Shown here one piece after another: positions 22,224-27,409 of a DNA stretch of 27,409 nt; within the stretch, counting starts at the first letter, position 1, and every line of letters starts with the position of its first letter. The stretch comes from Candidatus Peregrinibacteria bacterium (GTDB lineage: Bacteria > Patescibacteriota > Gracilibacteria > UBA1369 > UBA12463). The DNA lies in NCBI GenBank assembly GCA_023245695.1, contig JAHFJT010000002.1, positions 1 through 27,409 on the forward strand, given 5' to 3'. The translations under genes and the position numbers were made by a program. The notes beneath the pieces are model-generated. The model was given only the letters and a program-made list of their open reading frames with translations, searched no databases and was not told where the DNA came from.

Positions 22224-23180
22224 ATGAAACTCGCGATTCTCATTCCGGCGCTCAATGAAGAAAAGACTATTGCAGAAGTGATCGATGCGATTCCTCGAGC
22301 TTTTGATGGTCTTGATGAGCGACAGATTATTGTCGTGGATGATGGATCTTCCGATGCTACGGGTGAGATTGCACGTGCGCATGGAGCTATTGTTTTGCGT
22401 CACAAAAAAAATATGGGAGTTGGGAAATCTTTTCAGGATGGCCTTGAAAAGGCTCTTGAGCTGAAGGCGGATATTCTTGTGACGATCGATGCAGATCGAC
22501 AGTTTGATACGGAAGAGATTCCGAAGTTGCTCAAGCCAATTCTTGATGGAGAGGCAGATTTTGTCACAGGAAGCCGATTTCTCGACTCGTCGTTTACGCC
22601 TGGAAATATGCCATGGATCAAGCAGTGGGGGAATCATCGTGTGGCTGAAATTATTTCATGGGCGACAGGTAAAGAGTTTTATGATGTGAGTTGTGGTTTT
22701 CGAGCGTATGGATCTGAGGCGATGCTCCGGTTGAATTTATTTGGACGGTTTACGTATACCCAGGAGACGTTTTTGGATCTTTCGTTCAAGGGTCTGCACA
22801 TGATTGAGGTTCCTGTGACGGTTCGCTACTTCGAGGGTCGAAAATCGCGTGTGGCAAGCAGTATTCTGGGATATGCGCGAAAATCAGCGAGCATTATTTT
22901 TCGGGCGATCAAGGACTATAGCCCGTTGAAATTTTTTGGTTGGTCGGGTGTGGGTATTTTTCTTGTTGGACTTGGGCTCGATATCTTTACGATCGTTCAC
23001 TATTATCAGACTGGCACTTTTTCCCCGTATAAAGCCGTTGCTTTGACGGGTGCATTTCTCAATGCGATTGGTATCATGGTGTTTTTTATCGGTATTCTTG
23101 CTGATCTGATCGACAAAATTCGACTCACGCAAGAAAAGGTTCTCTACTACGAAAAAAAGCGACGTTATGAACAGCGATAG
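22224..23180 (+). CDS. Family 2 glycosyltransferase with C-terminal membrane helices
   Basis: 318 residues from the ATG at 22224; the frame is open upstream, but family proteins begin with the MKLAILIPALNEEKTI strand. GT-A motifs: VVDDGSSDATGE (about 38-49), NMGVGKSFQDGLEKA (63-77), the DxD site TIDADRQFD (88-95) and TGSRF. Two C-terminal helices (about 234-256 and 273-298) suggest a DPM1/GtrB-like polyprenyl-phosphate glycosyltransferase that charges a lipid carrier at the inner face of the membrane. It overlaps the next gene by 14 bases, so it is translationally linked to the epimerase-like and fusion genes. Confidence 0.85.
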   Translation: MKLAILIPALNEEKTIAEVIDAIPRAFDGLDERQIIVVDDGSSDATGEIARAHGAIVLRHKKNMGVGKSFQDGLEKALELKADILVTIDADRQFDTEEIPKLLKPILDGEADFVTGSRFLDSSFTPGNMPWIKQWGNHRVAEIISWATGKEFYDVSCGFRAYGSEAMLRLNLFGRFTYTQETFLDLSFKGLHMIEVPVTVRYFEGRKSRVASSILGYARKSASIIFRAIKDYSPLKFFGWSGVGIFLVGLGLDIFTIVHYYQTGTFSPYKAVALTGAFLNAIGIMVFFIGILADLIDKIRLTQEKVLYYEKKRRYEQR

Positions 23181-24297
23181 CCTTCCTCGAGTTCGTACAG
23201 TGTATGTGGTGCTTGGTACCAAAGCGCAACTAATTAAGATGGCGCCGGTAATGGTTGAGCTTCAGAAGAGAGGAGTACCATATCGGTTTATTTTGACGGG
23301 TCAGCATCGCGAGACGATGGATGAACTTTTGAAAAATTTTGGCATACGGCACCCCGATAGTACGCTTTACGATGGCCCAGATATTACTGGGATATTCCAG
23401 ATGATCGTTTGGATGGTGAGGATTTTGTGGAAAATTTTGAGAGATCGACGAGCGATTTTTGGCGCAGATGTACGTCCTGACGATGTGGTTTTGACCCATG
23501 GAGATACATTTTCGACGCTATTGGGTGCGCTCATGGGTCGATGTGCTCGGATTCAGGTGGCGCATGTGGAGTCGGGTTTGCGCTCGTTTCATGTGTTTCA
23601 TCCTTTTCCTGAGGAGCTTACGCGTTTGATGGTTTTTCACCTTAGTGATCTGTATTTTTGTCCTGGGGACTGGGCGGTTAAGAATCTCGCGTCGTATAGA
23701 GGCGTGAAGGTGAATACCCAGCTCAATACCCTCTACGACTCACTGAGGCTCATTGAAACGCTTGAGCCAAGCTCTACTCTGCGGATTCCTGATGAGCTCT
23801 TTTGTGTGTTTTCCATTCATCGATTTGAGAATATTTTTCAGCAGAAGCGATTTCAGGAGATTTTGCGATATCTCGCGATGACGGCACAGCACATAAAAGT
23901 TCTTTTTATTCTCCATCCACCTACGGTCCAGCAGCTCAAGAATTTTGGCTTGATGGAGGGGCTGAAGATGGAGACTGGAGTAGAGCTACGCCCTCGTTAC
24001 AACTACACAGACTTCATTAAGCTGGTGCAAAAAAGTGCGTTTCTGGTGACGGATGGAGGTAGTAATCAGGAAGAGTGTTTTTATATGGGTAAGCCTTGTT
24101 TGCTCATGCGAAAGGCTACGGAACGCCATGAGGGCTTGGGCGAAAATGTGATGCTGTCTGAGTATGATGAGGAGAGAATTCTGCATTTTGTGCAGCACTA
24201 TCAGGAGTATCAACGTGCGCCAGTTTCTCTCGCTGCTTCACCTTCTGAGGTGATCGTTCGCACACTGTATCCGTCGCTTTATCATGATGAGGTATGA
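23167..24297 (+). CDS. UDP-GlcNAc 2-epimerase-like protein (WecB family, variant motif)
   Basis: 376 residues. WecB enzymes interconvert UDP-GlcNAc and UDP-ManNAc. Conserved elements: HGDTFSTLLGA (D113), HVESGLRS (E135), PFPEELTR (E149/E150), SIHRFENI, and the UDP-site TDGGSNQEE. The usual first motif GTRPEAIKMAP reads GTKAQLIKMAP (17-27): the Lys is kept but the Arg and Glu positions are changed to Lys and Gln. TDSGG is replaced by TDGGS. It may therefore be a subfamily with altered substrate, or a hydrolysing form. It starts within the GT2 gene (14-base overlap) and ends in an ATGA overlap with the fusion gene. Together with the dehydrogenase at 19724 it could provide UDP-ManNAcA. Confidence 0.8.
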   Translation: MNSDSLPRVRTVYVVLGTKAQLIKMAPVMVELQKRGVPYRFILTGQHRETMDELLKNFGIRHPDSTLYDGPDITGIFQMIVWMVRILWKILRDRRAIFGADVRPDDVVLTHGDTFSTLLGALMGRCARIQVAHVESGLRSFHVFHPFPEELTRLMVFHLSDLYFCPGDWAVKNLASYRGVKVNTQLNTLYDSLRLIETLEPSSTLRIPDELFCVFSIHRFENIFQQKRFQEILRYLAMTAQHIKVLFILHPPTVQQLKNFGLMEGLKMETGVELRPRYNYTDFIKLVQKSAFLVTDGGSNQEECFYMGKPCLLMRKATERHEGLGENVMLSEYDEERILHFVQHYQEYQRAPVSLAASPSEVIVRTLYPSLYHDEV

Positions 24298-26210
24298 AGA
24301 TTAGCATCGTTACTCCGGCGTACAATGAAGCGAAAAATCTCGATCGGTACTTCGAGGCGATAGCTCGAATCGAATATCCGAGAGAGCATTTTGAGGTTGT
24401 GATTGTGAATGATGGGTCGTCAGATGGAACGTTGGATATGATCAATGGCTGGATCGCAAAATTACCCCAAATAGCGATGCGAGTCGTGACTTTGACTCAG
24501 AATCGTGGGCGCGCGGTAGCGCGCGAGGAAGGGGCAAAAGCAGCGCGTTACGATAGTCTCTTTTTCCTTGATGTAAAGTGCGAGGTTCATGATGATACTC
24601 TGAAGGCACTCAGCGATATCGATTATCCCGTCGTGAATTGTCATATTGTTCACTCCACGGATACCTGGTTTGAACGGTTTTTTTGGCTTGTGAGAAGGAA
24701 GATTTACAGACATGCAGCGAATGATACCTACATTACGAAGGAGAATTTTGATCATATGGCGAAGGGCGGCACGTTTTTTTGTCAGAAAGAGATTTTTCTC
24801 CGTTCTCAGATTGCCAACAAGGAAGATACACGCAATTCAGATGATACGAAGCTGCTCTGGAATATTGTTCAGACTACCCCGATCCTGAATACGGATCGTG
24901 TGAAAGTGACCTATCATCAGCGCGTTACATTTGTGGAGAATATGCTGCATCTTTTCCAACGTGGTCCAAAGTTTGTGGATTACTACTATGCTCCTGGAAG
25001 AAGATATTTTTTCTTGCTTAATGCGGTTTTGTGTCTCACCCTTACTATTTTGACAGTATTGATATTGCGACCTGAGTGGTTGCTACAGTGTTTTGCTGTA
25101 GTTGTTTTGAGTGATTTTTTAGTTGCTTGCTATTTGAGTGCGCGAGTAAGAGATATAGGCCTCACGATGCTTATGTTTCCACTATGTGGTGTGGCATTTT
25201 TTATTGGAGTCTTTCGAGGCCTTATAAAAAAACGCGTCGTCATGATGCTGGTCATGGTTTTGCTGGTCGGGGTGATGGTTGCGTATTTGTACATCAATCG
25301 TACGATCTTTACCCAGCTTTATCAGCTTCAGCCTATATATCTTCTTCCAATATTTTTTGGTTTTATCCTCCAGCTATATTTGAATGGATTGGTTTTTAAG
25401 ATTCTCATGGAGCCTTTTTCAATTCATTTGAGGGAGTATTTTTTGCTTTCTGCTGCATGTTCATTTGTTAATCTTATCTCACCTTTCAGTGCTGGCTCGG
25501 GCATGCGTGCGCTCTATATGCGTAAAAAATATCATCTCTCATACAGTGTTTTTTTTAGTGTGCTTCTCGGTAATTATGTTATTGGATTTTTGGTAAATTC
25601 ACTGTGCGCTTTGGGATTATTCTATTTTGTGTATGCTCTAACTGGTCTCGTAAATTGGCCAGTTACACTTTTTTTTCTGGCTATGCTCTGCGGCTCACTT
25701 GGTCTTATGGTTGTACCGAATCTTCACCGTTTTTTACCTATTTTTTCCGTGGGATATCTTGGGCGGCTTATTGAGGGTTGGACGATAATTCGTCGATTTC
25801 CGTCTGTGATTTTTAAAATTGCTGCCGTCGGTATTCTTCTTTTGCTTGTTTCTGCTGGAATCAACATGCTTACGTTTCGTGGTATTGGTATTGAAATTGA
25901 TCCGCTTCGAGCTCTTTACATGGCTGTTGTCAATACACTCCTGGTGTTTATTAATATTACTCCTAGTGGCATTGGGGTTTCGGAGGGTCTTTTTGTCCTT
26001 TCGGGGCAACTCATTCATGTGTCGCCCGGAGTAAGTTTGATTGTGGCACTTATTCAGAGGGCCGTTAATACCCTGGTGCTTGTCTCTTTCGGCTCTTTTG
26101 CGAGCTATAGGCTCTCGATAAATAGTAAACATGTCAATGATATTATTGCTTATCCTCCTGCGGAAACTTTAGGCGATCAGTCCCATGGTGTTGTTGAAAA
26201 TTTGAAATAA
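24294..26210 (+). CDS. Fusion: GT2-like domain plus LPG-synthase-type (UPF0104) membrane domain
   Basis: 638 residues. Residues 1 to about 230 are a GT-A fold: MKISIVTPAYNEAKNLDRYF, VIVNDGSSDGTLDMI (37-51), QNRGRAVAREEGA. The expected DxD site reads FLDVKCEV (D93-V-K), so the second Asp is missing. Two hydrophobic segments (about 240-300) link to a polytopic C-terminal domain (about 320-620), with the LPG_synthase_TM/UPF0104 signature NITPSGIGVSEG followed by ALIQRAVNTLV. That domain family includes the MprF flippase domain and undecaprenol-linked glycan membrane proteins. The fusion suggests coupled glycosylation and lipid-linked flipping or anchoring; this is inference. The start overlaps the epimerase stop (ATGA). 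Confidence 0.8.
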   Translation: MKISIVTPAYNEAKNLDRYFEAIARIEYPREHFEVVIVNDGSSDGTLDMINGWIAKLPQIAMRVVTLTQNRGRAVAREEGAKAARYDSLFFLDVKCEVHDDTLKALSDIDYPVVNCHIVHSTDTWFERFFWLVRRKIYRHAANDTYITKENFDHMAKGGTFFCQKEIFLRSQIANKEDTRNSDDTKLLWNIVQTTPILNTDRVKVTYHQRVTFVENMLHLFQRGPKFVDYYYAPGRRYFFLLNAVLCLTLTILTVLILRPEWLLQCFAVVVLSDFLVACYLSARVRDIGLTMLMFPLCGVAFFIGVFRGLIKKRVVMMLVMVLLVGVMVAYLYINRTIFTQLYQLQPIYLLPIFFGFILQLYLNGLVFKILMEPFSIHLREYFLLSAACSFVNLISPFSAGSGMRALYMRKKYHLSYSVFFSVLLGNYVIGFLVNSLCALGLFYFVYALTGLVNWPVTLFFLAMLCGSLGLMVVPNLHRFLPIFSVGYLGRLIEGWTIIRRFPSVIFKIAAVGILLLLVSAGINMLTFRGIGIEIDPLRALYMAVVNTLLVFINITPSGIGVSEGLFVLSGQLIHVSPGVSLIVALIQRAVNTLVLVSFGSFASYRLSINSKHVNDIIAYPPAETLGDQSHGVVENLK

Positions 26211-26219
26211 TGGTAAAAT
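26191..26219 (+). promoter_or_regulatory. Possible promoter of the 26255 gene
   Basis: TTGTTG (26191-26196), 17-base spacer, TAAAAT (26214-26219), overlapping the end of the fusion gene. The leader contains CTCACCCCTTC just before the ATG. Confidence 0.45.
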
Positions 26220-26254
26220 ATCACGAATTCGTACCTACTCCTCACCCCTTCATT

Positions 26255-27409
26255 ATGTCTTCAGAGCCAGCTGTGCGACCCCCTCGATCAACTTTTTGGA
26301 ATCTCGTTGCCCTGTCCGAGATTGTTTTTGTGGTGAAAGCTCTCATCAGTCTTACTCGAAAAATACCTTCAGTTTTGCCGGATGAGGTATGTGTTATCCA
26401 GCGAGCACTGCACTTCAGTCAGACGCTTAGAATCGATACGTGTGAGGCTATTAGTGGGCTCCCTGGAGGTGATCCGCTGCCTTTCTACTCTATTGTTGTT
26501 TCACCGGTGTATCGTTTTTTTCATGGCTTAACGGCATTTCATGTTGCATTGATTGTGAATGCATTTCTCGTGGCTACCCTTGTCTTCCCGCTCTACGGTA
26601 TTCTTAAGCGTTTTGTGGCGAGTGCAAAAGCACTATATCTGAGTATTATTGTTATACTTTTCAGTGCTCAGATCGTGATATTTGATTCGACCATGATGAC
26701 CGAGACCATCTTTATCGTGCTGAATGTTTGGTTTACGTATTTTTACTTGAAGTCATTTGAGGAGCATCGCTGGAGCAATAAGCTGATTGCGGTACTCATT
26801 GCAATAGGAGCTGCATTGGCCCGCCCCTTTGGCTTCATCGTTCTTATATCGATGATGGTTAATGAAGCTATCCAAATGAAGGGCAAGGAGCGAAAAATTC
26901 TTTTACCGGCACTTGGGCTTGTGGCAGTTATATTCACGGCTGTTACCCTCATATTTTTTAATCCCAATATGCTGGCCAAGTTGTGGAGCTACACCGCTTT
27001 CCTTACTCATATCGATGGATGGAAAAATATTGCCCTCGCACTTGTTGAGCAGGTTAATAGCTTCTCGCTTGCAACCTTTTTGATTCCATTGATTGTCTTT
27101 TTTGCCTATATTGGCGAGAGAGATTCGAAACCACTCAATGCGATTCGCTGGTATTTGATCGCATATATTACGCTTAATTTTCTTATCAGTGCGCAGCATA
27201 TCTATGGGTATCTCGTTGCTGAAACTGATCCTGGCCTCTTGACTCGCTATATTAATTCCGCACTTATTTATATCTATATTTTTTCTTTTGCCTTTTTCTT
27301 GCGATATGATCGGTTTGAGTTTACTAAAAAAACTACCTTTATTTCAGCTCTTTTTATTATTCTTCTGCTGTTTTTGCCGACTGGATTCAAGCACAGCTTA
27401 AGTCCGGAT
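26255..27409 (+). CDS. Polytopic GT-C (PMT/ArnT-like) membrane protein, 3'-truncated
   Basis: 385 codons are visible with no stop before the window ends. A soluble N-terminus of about 20 residues precedes a first hydrophobic segment (LVALSEIVFVVKALISL). A lumenal or periplasmic loop with an acidic pair (VLPDEVCVIQRALHF) follows, the usual position of the catalytic DE motif in GT-C enzymes. Many membrane helices come next, with FDSTMMTETIFIVLNVWFTYFYL resembling the MxExxF segment of GT39-like proteins. Members transfer sugars from polyprenyl-phosphate donors on the outer face of the membrane. It follows the fusion gene by 44 bases and closes the polysaccharide block as far as it can be seen. 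Confidence 0.65.
   Translation, partial: MSSEPAVRPPRSTFWNLVALSEIVFVVKALISLTRKIPSVLPDEVCVIQRALHFSQTLRIDTCEAISGLPGGDPLPFYSIVVSPVYRFFHGLTAFHVALIVNAFLVATLVFPLYGILKRFVASAKALYLSIIVILFSAQIVIFDSTMMTETIFIVLNVWFTYFYLKSFEEHRWSNKLIAVLIAIGAALARPFGFIVLISMMVNEAIQMKGKERKILLPALGLVAVIFTAVTLIFFNPNMLAKLWSYTAFLTHIDGWKNIALALVEQVNSFSLATFLIPLIVFFAYIGERDSKPLNAIRWYLIAYITLNFLISAQHIYGYLVAETDPGLLTRYINSALIYIYIFSFAFFLRYDRFEFTKKTTFISALFIILLLFLPTGFKHSLSPD

Noticed and set aside
1..27409. Recoding of TGA as glycine, as in some CPR lineages
   Set aside because: The TrmB-like 2 and epimerase-like genes end in TGA at sensible positions, and the conserved genes (nadE, smpB, typA) contain no in-frame TGA.
1..27409. CRISPR array, insertion sequence or prophage
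   Set aside because: No regularly spaced repeats, transposase, integrase or phage structural gene is visible in any part of the window.

Overview
The window looks like a compact bacterial chromosome segment of mid G+C, probably from a Patescibacteria/CPR-type lineage. The basis is gene content: two Cys-rich multi-zinc-ribbon proteins of a kind I associate with CPR genomes, two TrmB-type regulators, an orphan VirD4/TraG-like ATPase, minimal NAD salvage and a large envelope-glycan block. No 16S rRNA gene is present, so the phylum is an inference. TGA acts as a stop (for example at 10150 and in the 24294-24297 ATGA overlap), which fits genetic code 11 and argues against the UGA=Gly CPR lineages. 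Hardly any start codon has a Shine-Dalgarno sequence. Several genes have a -10 box only 6-11 bases before the start, and many starts are preceded by a C-rich CACCCC-like stretch.

Layout. 1-1765 (-): smpB, nadE and a truncated nadM. 1892-4135 (+): cytosolic conjugation-type ATPase. 4161-10152: a twice-repeated module made of a 558-residue Cys-rich zinc-ribbon protein on the minus strand and a divergent TrmB-like regulator on the plus strand. The second copy carries an extra upstream gene that resembles a thioredoxin-like [2Fe-2S] ferredoxin. Between the copies lies a compact tRNA-like gene whose cloverleaf recalls tRNA-Pyl but whose anticodon is CGA. 10174-12523 (-): two membrane-associated genes and a YjdF family protein. 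12588-13870 (-): a small unknown gene, a canonical tRNA-Ser(CGA) and a higBA toxin-antitoxin operon with a visible operator. 14117-15922 (+): typA.

16014-19614 holds surface proteins: a 703-residue membrane-anchored protein with a Pro-rich stalk, and two divergent signal-peptide-bearing paralogues. One paralogue has a consensus promoter, a long 5' UTR and a strong terminator, and may be a major surface protein. 19724-27409 is envelope polysaccharide synthesis. A nucleotide-sugar dehydrogenase and a UDP-GlcNAc 2-epimerase-like protein could together make UDP-ManNAcA. They sit with a GT2 enzyme, a GT2 fused to a flippase-like membrane domain, and two polytopic GT-C-like proteins, the last of which runs off the window.

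The most unusual items are the duplicated Cys-repeat/TrmB module, the internal 12-residue repeat architecture of its proteins, and the tRNA-Pyl-shaped CGA tRNA beside an ordinary tRNA-Ser(CGA).
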